In this document: positions 32,746-41,552 of the stretch, one piece after another | Numbering within the stretch: position 1 is the stretch's first letter | How the letters are laid out: each line of letters starts with the position of its first letter | NCBI GenBank assembly: GCA_964354225.1 | Contig: CAYGZC010000053.1 | Location: 1-42,511 of the forward strand | Reading direction: 5' to 3' | Source: CAYGZC01 sp964354225 | Lineage (GTDB): Bacteria > Bacteroidota > Ignavibacteria > UBA10030 > SZUA-254 | Length of the DNA stretch: 42,511 nucleotides | Made by a program: the position numbers and the translations under genes | The notes under the pieces: generated by a model | Told to the model about the DNA's origin: nothing | The model's database searches: none | Seen by the model: the letters and a program-made list of their open reading frames with translations, nothing else

Positions 32746-35700
32746 ATGAATAACAGCAGTGAAAGTCGTATGAAATCTTGTTTTATTCTCTTGACAAAGT
32801 TTTTCCCTTTATGCCTCCTATTTATCTTCACACTTCAAGCTCAACAGAGAGAAATTGTCATCAACGTTACACATGAGAAGCTTGATCGATTTAAATCTAA
32901 CCTGCCATCAGATAATTTTATCAATGGTTATCGTAAATTGATCGGCGGTCAAACAATCGAGTATCATTCTTCTCACCCCGATGCCGATAAGGCATTGTTA
33001 GTAAGGGCGAAGCGCGATATTGGATCAATTGTGTGGGAAACAGATACGCTTGGGGATGTTGATGGTGATTTTTATAATCTCATTTGGATTGCAGGTATTG
33101 AGAAAAGCGGCTGGCAGCAAAGTTCACCCCATAAATTTGATCTATCTATTAATGGCAAGCACTGGTTTACATTCAGGAATTTAAAAGATTCAACTGCGCG
33201 GAAATGGACGGTTGCGGGCAAGGATGGGAGTGAATTATCTTTCATGTCAACTGTGGAGGATCGATTTGGTGATCTTTTCGGATATATGTTCTTAAAGTTA
33301 CCGAAGAAAGATTCCAAACCAGGTGAACCGCTTATTATTGAAGTCGCTGGAGAAGATGCAGATAGTCCTGATTGGTATATGACATTTCAATACAGTTTCA
33401 ATTTTCTTCCCCGTTTACGGTTAGAGCCGGCTATACTCCGAACACCAACCATTCCAATGCAGATTCTGCGATTGAGTCTTGACAACTTGCTTGATGGAGG
33501 AATGATAGAAATTATTATACCAAACCAGGAACCAATCAAAAAACCACTCGAGGTTGGTGGTAATATTATTTTCATTCCAATTCAGGAAGTGAAAACCGAA
33601 CAAGAGATTCTGATTATTTTTAGAATTGATGGAAAGACGACAAGCCAAAGTTATACGAAAATAACTCCGATTGCAAAACGTGATATATACCTCCTTTCAT
33701 ATTCTCATAACGATATTGGTTACACCGATTTACAGCCGAATATCGAGAAGAAGCAAATGAAGAATCTCGATGATGCACTACAACTAATCAAGCAAACGAA
33801 AGATTATCCACTCGAGGCACAATACAAGTGGAATATGGAAGTAATCTGGGCACTTGAAAGTTATATGAAGAAAGCATCTGAGGAGAAGCGAAATGAGGTC
33901 ATCGATGCAATTAAAAACGGTAGCATCGGTTTGAATGCTCTCTATGCAAATGTACTGACCGGACTTGCAAGCGGTGTGGAAATGATGCACTTCACAGAAT
34001 ATGCGAGAAAATTTTCAAAGGAATATTCTATTCCGATAACTACTGCCTGCGTTTCTGATATTCCCGGATTCACGTGGGGACTTGTTACAACGCTTGCTCA
34101 GAGCGGAGTAAAGTACTTTGCCAGTGCGCCAAACAATGGCGATCGTGTCGGTCATATTTATGAACTTGGAGATAAACCGTTTTATTGGACTTCGCAATCG
34201 GGTGAGGAGAAAATTTTAATATGGGTTGCCGCGGCAAGTTACTCCAGTTTCCACGAGGGTGATATCGCCCGACTTGGCGATGAGAAACTTTTGAAATTGA
34301 TGCGTAAACTTGATGAGAATAATTATCCGTACAATATTATTCAACTACCTTACACCATCGGTGGAGATAATGGTCCACCAGATCCAAATCTCTCCGATTT
34401 TGTGAAGCGTTGGAATGAAAAGTATATTTCACCTCGTTTAATCATTGCGACACACGAACAGATGTTCAAAGAGTTTGAGAAGCGTTACGGCTCAACACTT
34501 CCGATGATGAAAGGAGATTTCACCCCATATTGGGAAGACGGTGCATTTTCGACTGCGAAAGAAACATTCCTCAATCGTCATGCAGCAGATCGATTGATTC
34601 AAAGCGAAATTATCTGGTCAATGCGTTCACATGAAAAATATTATGCATCAGAATATTATGATGCTTGGCGGCAAGTTGTTCTATATAATGAACATACATG
34701 GGGTGCTCATAACAGTATCACCGATCCGGACTCTTCCTTTGTTAAGGGTCAGTGGAATATCAAACGGCAATTCGCCTTTGATGCAGACAGCATATCTCAT
34801 GCGCTTCTAAAAAAAGCGATTGGGGAGAAAAAGGGAAATGGTAACGAAATAGACATTTACAACACTAATTCATGGACGCGGACAGATGTGGTTCTAATCT
34901 CAAAAGAACAAAGTACAATCGGTGAGCTTGTCGTTGATGACAAGGGTAGAAAAATTGCTTCACAGCGACTTTCAACTGGTGAGCTTGCGTTTGTTGCCGC
35001 TAACGTTCCACCATTTTCTATTAAAAGATACTTTGTAAAAAAAGGCAAATGTTTCAGCAAAGGATCGGCACAATTATTAGGTACAACAATCGAGAATCAG
35101 TCACTTTCTCTCACAGTCGATGAAAAGAATGGTACAATAAAAGAACTGACATGGAAGAAAATCGGTCAACAATTCATAGACGCTATCAGTTCAACCGGTC
35201 TAAATCGCTACTTTTATGTTCCCGGAAAAAATCCCGACAGCGCTCAATCTTTAATGAACGCGAAGGTAAAAGTTAAAGAGCGCGGACCGTTAGTAGCTTC
35301 ACTTCTAATTGAAGCGGATGCGCTGGGATGTGAGAAATATTCAACAGAGATACGAATCGTTGACGGTATTGAAAGAGTTGATATAATCAATCATCTTGAT
35401 AAGATTGCTATTCGGGAAAAGGAAGGAGTTCATTTTGAATTTCCTTTCGATATCCCCGGTGGTCAGCTTCGATATGATGTTGCGTGGGGAGTTGTGCAGC
35501 CGGAGAAAGATCAGCTTCCCGGTTCGTGCAAGAATTTTTTCTCCGTCCAAAGTTTCGTCGACATATCCAATAACGACTACGGTCTCACCTGGGCAACACT
35601 AGATGCACCACTCATCGAAATTGGCGCAATCAATGCTGAAAAGCCATGGATGAAATCGATTGAACCGTCTCAGACATTCTACTCATACGCGATGAACAAC

Positions 35701-36108
35701 TATTGGCACACAAATTACAAAGCGGATCAGGAAGGACCTGTTACGATTCACTATTCAATCTTGCTTCACGGAAAATATAAATCAGAGGATGCTATACGAT
35801 TTAGTCGTGAACAGAGAGAACCGCTAATCGCAATCGTTGCCGATACAAGCAATAAAATTTCCCCTTCACTATTTACTATTGACCCGCCAGAAGTTCTCGT
35901 TACTTCTTGCAAACCGATTGATAATGGATGGCATGTGCAGTTGTACAATGCTTCAGGCAAGAACAAGGAGGTAAAAATTTTATGGAATACCTCAATTCAG
36001 GCGATACAATATTTCAGTGACGCTTTTGAAAATAAAGGGGCAGCAATTATAGAAAATATCAGTATACCCGCTCATGGTATTAGATATGTTTTAGTCAATC
36101 GAAAATAG
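32746..36108 (+). CDS. secreted glycoside hydrolase family 38 (alpha-mannosidase-like)
   Basis: A 1120-residue exported enzyme; an ATG at 32770 would give 1112 residues and a tidier signal peptide (MKSCFILL… to QAQ). Residues to about 310 form an added beta-rich N-terminal region. The catalytic GH38 domain begins with YSHNDIGYTD, where His321 and Asp323 are expected zinc ligands. Asp438 in ACVSDIPGFTWG matches the nucleophile position. EHTWGAHNS supplies a later active-site segment, and the rest is the GH38 C-terminal beta-sandwich. GH38 members cleave alpha-mannosides, but this is a divergent branch, so another substrate is possible. It follows a 64-base gap. Confidence 0.83.
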   Translation: MNNSSESRMKSCFILLTKFFPLCLLFIFTLQAQQREIVINVTHEKLDRFKSNLPSDNFINGYRKLIGGQTIEYHSSHPDADKALLVRAKRDIGSIVWETDTLGDVDGDFYNLIWIAGIEKSGWQQSSPHKFDLSINGKHWFTFRNLKDSTARKWTVAGKDGSELSFMSTVEDRFGDLFGYMFLKLPKKDSKPGEPLIIEVAGEDADSPDWYMTFQYSFNFLPRLRLEPAILRTPTIPMQILRLSLDNLLDGGMIEIIIPNQEPIKKPLEVGGNIIFIPIQEVKTEQEILIIFRIDGKTTSQSYTKITPIAKRDIYLLSYSHNDIGYTDLQPNIEKKQMKNLDDALQLIKQTKDYPLEAQYKWNMEVIWALESYMKKASEEKRNEVIDAIKNGSIGLNALYANVLTGLASGVEMMHFTEYARKFSKEYSIPITTACVSDIPGFTWGLVTTLAQSGVKYFASAPNNGDRVGHIYELGDKPFYWTSQSGEEKILIWVAAASYSSFHEGDIARLGDEKLLKLMRKLDENNYPYNIIQLPYTIGGDNGPPDPNLSDFVKRWNEKYISPRLIIATHEQMFKEFEKRYGSTLPMMKGDFTPYWEDGAFSTAKETFLNRHAADRLIQSEIIWSMRSHEKYYASEYYDAWRQVVLYNEHTWGAHNSITDPDSSFVKGQWNIKRQFAFDADSISHALLKKAIGEKKGNGNEIDIYNTNSWTRTDVVLISKEQSTIGELVVDDKGRKIASQRLSTGELAFVAANVPPFSIKRYFVKKGKCFSKGSAQLLGTTIENQSLSLTVDEKNGTIKELTWKKIGQQFIDAISSTGLNRYFYVPGKNPDSAQSLMNAKVKVKERGPLVASLLIEADALGCEKYSTEIRIVDGIERVDIINHLDKIAIREKEGVHFEFPFDIPGGQLRYDVAWGVVQPEKDQLPGSCKNFFSVQSFVDISNNDYGLTWATLDAPLIEIGAINAEKPWMKSIEPSQTFYSYAMNNYWHTNYKADQEGPVTIHYSILLHGKYKSEDAIRFSREQREPLIAIVADTSNKISPSLFTIDPPEVLVTSCKPIDNGWHVQLYNASGKNKEVKILWNTSIQAIQYFSDAFENKGAAIIENISIPAHGIRYVLVNRK

Positions 36109-36121
36109 AAAGGAATATCCA

Positions 36122-39100
36122 ATGAAATTAACCGGAACAATCTTTTCAACCGTACCAATCTTTCTAATTTTATTCAATCTCTCGCTTGCTCAAGACTCAT
36201 GCCTTGTTCACGAGTGGGAGAATCCACATATCTTCAAAATCAACACGGAAGCACCGCACTCGTCACTTATTCCATATCCTGACGTCGAAAGGTTGTTAGA
36301 GCGAAAACCAACACCTTTTTACCAATCCCTCAATGGGAAATGGAAATTTAACTGGGTTCCGAAGCCTGCTGACCGACCAGTTGAATTCTACAAAGATGCG
36401 TTCGATGTAAGTTCTTGGAAGGAAATCGATGTGCCATCCAATTGGGAATTTCAAGGGTATGGTATTCCTATTTATGTTAACCAGCCATACGAATGGTTTC
36501 CGCCTTGGAATCCCCCGCACATACCGCATGATAATAATCCCGTTGGTTCATACAAGCATTGGTTTACTACACAGGAAGGATGGAAAGACCGAGAAATTTT
36601 CATTCACTTTGCAGGGGTAAAGTCGGCGTTCTACATCTGGATCAACGAACAGTTTGTCGGTTACAGTGAGGATGCAAAAACACCTGCCGAGTGGAACATT
36701 ACTAAATATCTCAAAGACGGACAAAACAGTGTTGCGCTCGAAGTATATCGTTGGTCGGATGGATCGTACCTTGAGTGTCAGGACATGTGGCGAATTAGCG
36801 GTATCGAACGAGAGGTTTTTCTGTATTCAACTCCAAAGGTGAGAATAAAAGATTTTTTCATTCATTCTGACCTAACGAATGATTATAAGGATGGGAAATT
36901 GAAGATTGATGTTGAATTAAAAAATCATCTTCCCAATATTGGCACCCAGAAATTATTTGTTGCAATGGAGTTATGGAATAGAACCGGAGCTCTTGTGAGC
37001 GATGAGAAGCCGGTTGATTTTGGTGGAAAGGATATTACCACCGTTACATTTGAAAAGTTCATCTCACATCCCGCAAAATGGTCAGCAGAAAATCCGCATC
37101 TCTACTATGTATTCATCCATATGAAAAATACTGACAGCACGATCAGTGAAGCGATAGCTTGTCCAATCGGTTTCCGCAAAGTGGAAATAAAACATGGTCA
37201 ATTACTGGTCAATGGTGTACCAATTCGGATCAAAGGAACCAACCGCCACGAGCATGATGAGTATAATGCGCATGTTCTATCTGATAGTCTCATGCTGCTT
37301 GATATAAAATTGATGAAGCAGTTCAACTTCAATGCTGTTCGTACTTCTCATTATCCAAACGATACGCGCTGGTACGATCTCTGCGATCGTTATGGTATTT
37401 ACGTCATTGATGAGGCGAATATTGAATCGCACGGAATGGGGTACGGTGAAAATACTTTGGCGAAGAATCCCGACTTCAATGACATGCATCTCAACCGGAC
37501 ACAGAATATGGTCGAGCGGGATAAAAATCATCCGTCTGTTATCATCTGGTCGCTCGGCAATGAAAGCGGCAACGGACCAAACTTCGAAGCAACTTATTCA
37601 TGGATCAAGCAACGCGATTCATCCCGTCCTGTGCAATACGAGCGAGCAGGTGAAGAATGGAACACCGACATTGTTTGTCCGATGTATGCGTGGGATTATC
37701 TTGAAGGGTATGGAAGTCAGTTACATGACAGACCGCTCATCATGTGCGAGTACTCTCACGCGATGGGAAACAGTAATGGCAACTTTCAGGATTATTGGGA
37801 TTTAATTGAGAAATATCCCCAGCTACAGGGTGGCTTAATTTGGGACTGGGTCGATCAGGGATTTGCGAAAACAACTGCAACAGGCAAAAAATATTGGGCT
37901 TACGGCGGTGATTGGGGGCCGCCGGGAACGCCATCTGATCAGAATTTCATGTGCAACGGTCTTGTTTCTCCCGACCGCACTCCACATCCCGGTATCTGGG
38001 AAGTGAAAAAAGTGTATCAGTCCGTGAAGATAAAACCGGTTATTCTTTCTCCTAATAAATTTGAAGTTTTCAATAAGTACGATTTTACAAACCTGATAAA
38101 GTTCGACATCAACTGGGAGATTGTCGCTGACGGGAAACAGATCGCAAAAGGAGAAATCTCCAGAACGGGCATTGAGCCGCATACAAGTAAAATATTCGAG
38201 CTGAAATTTCCAACTATCAAACCGAAACATGGTGTAGAGTACTTTATTAACTTTACAACAACTACAACTGAGATTTCGCCCGTTGTCCCGGTCGGACACA
38301 TTGTTGCAATCGACCAGTATAAACTCCCTATCGAAGAACGGATCTCTCCGGTAAAACTCGAGTTGCTGCCGAAGCTCGATGTAAGTGAAGATAATAGAAT
38401 TGTGGAGATGAAGGGTAATGATTTCGTTATTTCCTTCGATAAATCATCAGGATTGGTTTCGAGTTTTATGTATCAAGGAAAAAAGTTGATTGAGAAAGGA
38501 CCGGAGCCGAACTTCTGGCGTCCACCAACAGATAATGACTTCGGTAACAAGATGCCAAAGATTTCCGGTGTTTGGAGAAAAGCTAGTGATAATCGCGTGC
38601 TGAAGAATTTCGTAGCGAAGAAACTCAACGATCAAACTGCAAAGGTATCGGTCGAGTACAATTTACCAGACGTACGTTCGCAGTTTCAGATTGTATATAC
38701 CATTTTCGGAAATGGTGATGTTGTTGTAAAGAACGATTTCATAACAGATGAAGCGAAGCTTCCGGAAATACCGCGTTTTGGTGTGAAGATGGTTCTGCCG
38801 AAAGGTTTTGAACAAATGGAATATTTCGGAAGAGGTCCTCAAGAAAATTACTGCGACCGTAATACTGCTGCACAAGTCGGTGTTTACAAAAGTACAGTAA
38901 ACGAGCAATACTTCCCGTATGTAAGTCCGCAGGAGAACGGCAACAAAACAGACGTGCGGTGGGCTGCATTCACAAATAACGAAGGTATTGGCTTAATGGC
39001 GGTGGGTATGCCGCTCCTAAGCATGTCAGCTCTACACTATACAATTGAGGATCTAACACAAGAAAGCCGGGGCTCAAAGCATACAATTGATTTACATAAG

Positions 39101-39298
39101 CTGGGTGAAGTCTTCCTAAATCTCGATTGGAAGCAGCGGGGTGTGGGCGGCGATGATTCGTGGTGGTCGAAACCGCACTCACAGTATTGCCTGTTAGCAA
39201 ATAGCTATTCATATGAATTTAGAATAACACCTTTTAAGAAAGGTGATAATCTAATGAAACTGAGTAAGACAAAACATAAAATCTCGTATCAAAACTAG
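36122..39298 (+). CDS. secreted GH2 beta-galactosidase (LacZ type)
   Basis: A 1058-residue GH2 enzyme with a signal peptide (about 1–23). Domains in order: sugar-binding jelly roll (RKPTPFYQSLNGKWKF onward), Ig-like domain, TIM barrel with GTNRHEHD and RTSHYPND, then the small-chain beta-sandwich with GRGPQENYCDR near the end. Acid/base Glu481 lies in GNESG and nucleophile Glu543 in MCEYSHAMGNS. Compared with E. coli LacZ the size is similar but export is predicted. AAAGGA precedes the ATG, 13 bases after the GH38 stop. Export of both glycosidases with an inner-membrane symporter suggests periplasmic digestion of an oligosaccharide. Confidence 0.94.
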   Translation: MKLTGTIFSTVPIFLILFNLSLAQDSCLVHEWENPHIFKINTEAPHSSLIPYPDVERLLERKPTPFYQSLNGKWKFNWVPKPADRPVEFYKDAFDVSSWKEIDVPSNWEFQGYGIPIYVNQPYEWFPPWNPPHIPHDNNPVGSYKHWFTTQEGWKDREIFIHFAGVKSAFYIWINEQFVGYSEDAKTPAEWNITKYLKDGQNSVALEVYRWSDGSYLECQDMWRISGIEREVFLYSTPKVRIKDFFIHSDLTNDYKDGKLKIDVELKNHLPNIGTQKLFVAMELWNRTGALVSDEKPVDFGGKDITTVTFEKFISHPAKWSAENPHLYYVFIHMKNTDSTISEAIACPIGFRKVEIKHGQLLVNGVPIRIKGTNRHEHDEYNAHVLSDSLMLLDIKLMKQFNFNAVRTSHYPNDTRWYDLCDRYGIYVIDEANIESHGMGYGENTLAKNPDFNDMHLNRTQNMVERDKNHPSVIIWSLGNESGNGPNFEATYSWIKQRDSSRPVQYERAGEEWNTDIVCPMYAWDYLEGYGSQLHDRPLIMCEYSHAMGNSNGNFQDYWDLIEKYPQLQGGLIWDWVDQGFAKTTATGKKYWAYGGDWGPPGTPSDQNFMCNGLVSPDRTPHPGIWEVKKVYQSVKIKPVILSPNKFEVFNKYDFTNLIKFDINWEIVADGKQIAKGEISRTGIEPHTSKIFELKFPTIKPKHGVEYFINFTTTTTEISPVVPVGHIVAIDQYKLPIEERISPVKLELLPKLDVSEDNRIVEMKGNDFVISFDKSSGLVSSFMYQGKKLIEKGPEPNFWRPPTDNDFGNKMPKISGVWRKASDNRVLKNFVAKKLNDQTAKVSVEYNLPDVRSQFQIVYTIFGNGDVVVKNDFITDEAKLPEIPRFGVKMVLPKGFEQMEYFGRGPQENYCDRNTAAQVGVYKSTVNEQYFPYVSPQENGNKTDVRWAAFTNNEGIGLMAVGMPLLSMSALHYTIEDLTQESRGSKHTIDLHKLGEVFLNLDWKQRGVGGDDSWWSKPHSQYCLLANSYSYEFRITPFKKGDNLMKLSKTKHKISYQN

Positions 39299-39419
39299 AA
39301 ATTATTGATAGTACCCAGAATCTTGTCTCGCATGAAAGAGGGATTGTTTCAGATGCAGAATTAATCTGCAACAGATATTGCTGATTAGAGCTTTAGTAAT
39401 GAAACTACAACTTCTTTTA

Positions 39420-39449
39420 AAAAAATCCCAACCTTATCGGTTGGGATTT
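39420..39449 (-). terminator. perfect intrinsic terminator, minus-strand oriented
   Basis: AAATCCCAACC (39423–39433) and GGTTGGGATTT (39439–39449) form an 11-bp perfect stem with a 5-base loop. On the minus strand it ends in six consecutive T. On the plus strand only three T follow, so it mainly serves the minus-strand RNA at 39460–39520, though it may also stop read-through from the GH2 gene. The preceding 39299–39419 holds no gene. Confidence 0.8.
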
Positions 39450-39527
39450 GTATAGGAATGGTGGGCTCGATGATCGAACCGGTGGAGGTTATCCAGGTGC
39501 GACCGGGGAACGAGCCCACCTCATTAT
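39420..39527 (-). ncRNA. probable structured small RNA (~105 nt), family unknown
   Basis: A 61-nt element (39460–39520) is closed by a perfect 10-bp G+C-rich stem: GGTGGGCTCG on one side, CGAGCCCACC on the other. Inside is a possible 5-bp stem (39479–39483 with 39502–39506) separated by an asymmetric internal loop. On the minus strand a promoter-like pair lies just upstream and a perfect terminator 10 bases downstream, defining a compact RNA gene. The minus-strand 3' end (CGAGCCCACCA) looks like a tRNA acceptor with CCA, but the element is about 17 nt too short and has no proper T stem. I do not recognise it as 4.5S, 6S, tmRNA, RNase P or a known riboswitch. Function unknown. Confidence 0.55.
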
Positions 39528-39533
39528 TTTATG

Positions 39534-39562
39534 TTAATATACTTAATATAAAACCCTGTCAT
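39534..39562 (-). promoter_or_regulatory. candidate promoter of the small RNA
   Basis: Minus strand: ATGACA (39562–39557, 5 of 6 to TTGACA), a 17-base spacer, TATTAA (39539–39534, 4 of 6). Predicted start near 39527, a few bases before the structured body. The -35 element overlaps one arm of the hairpin at 39551–39584. Confidence 0.4.
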
Positions 39563-39584
39563 GATACAGAATATGGCAGGGTTT
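39551..39584. repeat. 12-bp inverted repeat with 10-base loop
   Basis: AAACCCTGTCAT (39551–39562) pairs with ATGGCAGGGTTT (39573–39584), all 12 positions matching if one G·T/U pair is allowed. The AAACCC…GGGTTT ends suit a bidirectional terminator, but no long T-run follows. It could also be an operator over the promoter it overlaps. Confidence 0.55.
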
Positions 39585-39769
39585 CCCAAGAACGATACCA
39601 ACATCGTCTATTTTAAAAGTAAACCTAAAAAACTGTAGTATCAATAGGAATAATTCCAGATTTCGTGTAGGCATTTAGATTACAATGACTTGTATATATA
39701 ATAAAATTTATCGAGAATATCTCTTGTTGAGATTTTTTATGTTGAAGGGTAGCGAAAATTATCCTTCTG

Positions 39770-39958
39770 CTAAAATCCAAACTGAATTCCGGCACCCCAA
39801 AACACCCCACTAATTGTTGCATCTCTTCCGATGATTCCAACTGTATTGCTGAGATCGCTATCATCTATAGTAAGTCGTTTTAAAAGGCTTTGCAAGACAA
39901 ATGATTGTTTTTGCTGATGATATAGTGTTGCAGTAAAAAATATTTTGTATATTAACTC
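39770..39958 (-). pseudogene. 3' remnant of an outer-membrane beta-barrel protein gene
   Basis: A 62-codon frame without any start codon runs from a TGA (39961–39959) to TAG at 39772–39770. It encodes alternating beta-strand sequence (for example KIFFTATLYHQQ and GIIGRDATISGVF) and ends in WGAGIQFGF. A C-terminal Phe on an amphipathic strand is the classic BamA-recognised end of outer-membrane barrels. The upstream part is missing or scrambled in all frames, so this is a truncated relic. The overlapping longer frame 39625–39864 is a shadow. Confidence 0.6.
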
Positions 39959-40331
39959 TCAGACTTGATCATTTCTGCAAAATATTCGATAGTGAATATC
40001 TTTCGGATTAAATAATTACAAAATTGAATGGTTCCGGATACAGCTCGTTAATGCCAGATCGGGTTCACGAACATTTTTTATTAAGCTGGTTTAGAATTTC
40101 GGTTGTTCAACGACTGACATGGAATTTCGAGTGGTATGTACAGTTGCGATGTTGATGGTGTTTGGTTTGTTGCCTTGGTAGTGCCAATCTGGGCATAATT
40201 GCTTCTTCAGGAGCATTACTTTTCTTCGCTCAATCCGCATCTTTGATAGTTAATTCTTCTATAACCGACTCAACGTCGCCATAATCATTAGTTAGTTCAT
40301 TATTAATTTCATTGAGATTTATAGGTTAATT
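39959..40331. other. gene-free stretch upstream of the YchF-like gene
   Basis: No convincing gene, RNA or repeat is seen here. Short plus-strand frames (for example around 40195–40300) have hydrophobic or serine-rich sense but no start and no family. They may be further gene debris. The only clear signal is AGG about 8 bases before the ATG at 40332. Confidence 0.5.
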
Positions 40332-41417
40332 ATGCAAATTGGAATTGTTGGATTACCATTTTCTGGAAAGACAACATTATTTCAGACAATAACGAAAACA
40401 CACCTAGATTCATCAGCGTTTGGGAAAAATGAAACACACAGAGCTGTCATCAAGATACCTGATGAGCAGTTAGAGAGGTTAATCGAAATCTTTTCACCAA
40501 AGAAAACAAGCAATGCAACTATTGATCTTGTAGATGTTGTTGGTTTAAAGAAGGGTGATTCGGGATCAACTCAGTTTACTGATAATTTTCTATCGACTGT
40601 CAAGACTAATGATGCGCTCGTTCAGGTTGTTCGCATGTTTGAGAGCAATGCTGTTCCTCATCCTGATGGCTCTATTAATATGATGAGAGATATCGTATCG
40701 TTTGAAACAGAGTTCATCATCTCCGATCTTTCTATTCTTGAAAATCGTATCGATAAAATTAAAAAACAGTTCCAAAAATCTGGCGGCGAATTTCTCAAGA
40801 ATGAGCTTCCCACACTCGAAAAGGCGTACGATATCCTTCATCGTGAAATTCCCTTGCGTGAAGCTGAACTTGCTAACGACGAGCTTTTTCTCCTAAAAAC
40901 ATATTCGTTGCTTACTTTGAAACCAATGCTGATTGCATTGAATCTTGATGAAACTCAGCGTGTCGATGCAGAAAGATACGTTGAATCTGTCAGGAAAATG
41001 AAGGCAGGCAAGAACACTAAGGTGCTGTCGTTTTATGGTAAGATAGAAATGGAAATTTCTGAACTTTCCGATGAAGATGCCTCGCTCTTCATGAGTGAAT
41101 ACGGAATAAAAGAATCTGCTCTTCATATGCTCATCCGTGAGGCATACGATCTTCTTGGCTTACAATCGTTTTACACTGTTGGCGAAGATGAATGCCGCGC
41201 TTGGACAATAAGGAAAAGAATGACGGCACAGGAAGCAGCAGGTGTCATTCATAGCGATTTTGTCAATAAGTTTATTCGTGCAGAAGTGGTTGGTTACAAT
41301 GACTTCATCGAGCATGGCGGCTCCTTCGCAAGAGTGAAAGAATACGGCGTATGGCGATTGGAAGGAAAAGAATACATCGTTAAAGAAGGAGATATCATTT
41401 CGATCCGTCATAGCTGA
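40332..41417 (+). CDS. ychF: YchF/OLA1-like P-loop NTPase
   Basis: A translation-factor-class P-loop ATPase/GTPase of the Obg superfamily; 361 residues against about 363 for YchF. G1 is GLPFSGKTT (7–15), where canonical YchF has GLPNVGKST; G3 is DVVG (68–71). The G4 position reads NLDE (204–207), keeping the NxxE form that makes this family prefer ATP. A coiled coil spans about 125–185, and the C-terminal TGS-like (DUF933) domain has FIRAEVVGYNDF, EGKEYIVKEGDI and ISIRHS. The divergent G1 suggests a paralog rather than the housekeeping copy. An AGG lies before the ATG. In the 135-base gap downstream a 9-bp bulged hairpin (41432–41463) without T-run is a weak terminator candidate. Confidence 0.85.
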   Translation: MQIGIVGLPFSGKTTLFQTITKTHLDSSAFGKNETHRAVIKIPDEQLERLIEIFSPKKTSNATIDLVDVVGLKKGDSGSTQFTDNFLSTVKTNDALVQVVRMFESNAVPHPDGSINMMRDIVSFETEFIISDLSILENRIDKIKKQFQKSGGEFLKNELPTLEKAYDILHREIPLREAELANDELFLLKTYSLLTLKPMLIALNLDETQRVDAERYVESVRKMKAGKNTKVLSFYGKIEMEISELSDEDASLFMSEYGIKESALHMLIREAYDLLGLQSFYTVGEDECRAWTIRKRMTAQEAAGVIHSDFVNKFIRAEVVGYNDFIEHGGSFARVKEYGVWRLEGKEYIVKEGDIISIRHS

Positions 41418-41504
41418 AATGTATCATCACTGGTAAAAAGTTAATCCAAGTCGCAACTTTACCCCAGAATAATCGTTCAACAAGTAAAATATTTATTTCT
41501 TATC

Positions 41505-41534
41505 TTAACAATTGTAACATACATACGTTATAAA
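41505..41534 (+). promoter_or_regulatory. candidate promoter of the ABC transporter operon
   Basis: TTAACA (41505–41510), 18-base spacer, TATAAA (41529–41534). The start would be near 41541, giving a leader of only about a dozen bases before the ATG at 41553. Confidence 0.35.
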
Positions 41535-41552
41535 CAATGAGTGTTTTACCTC

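Noticed and set aside
39460..39520. Minus-strand tRNA gene ending in CCA
   Set aside because: The acceptor-like stem and TTCGA are present, but the element is about 59 nt long, lacks a pairing T stem and has no recognisable anticodon arm. Called an unknown structured RNA instead.
39460..39520. Integron attC site
   Set aside because: Size fits, but the ends lack the RYYYAAC / GTTRRRY core sites and no integrase or cassette gene is near.
39625..39864. 79-codon minus-strand ORF
   Set aside because: It overlaps the outer-membrane remnant in a different frame; the remnant frame has the coherent beta-barrel pattern, so this ORF is a shadow.
41432..41463. Terminator after the YchF-like gene
   Set aside because: The stem has a two-base bulge and a 12-base loop, and no T-run follows; mentioned in the gene entry but not listed.
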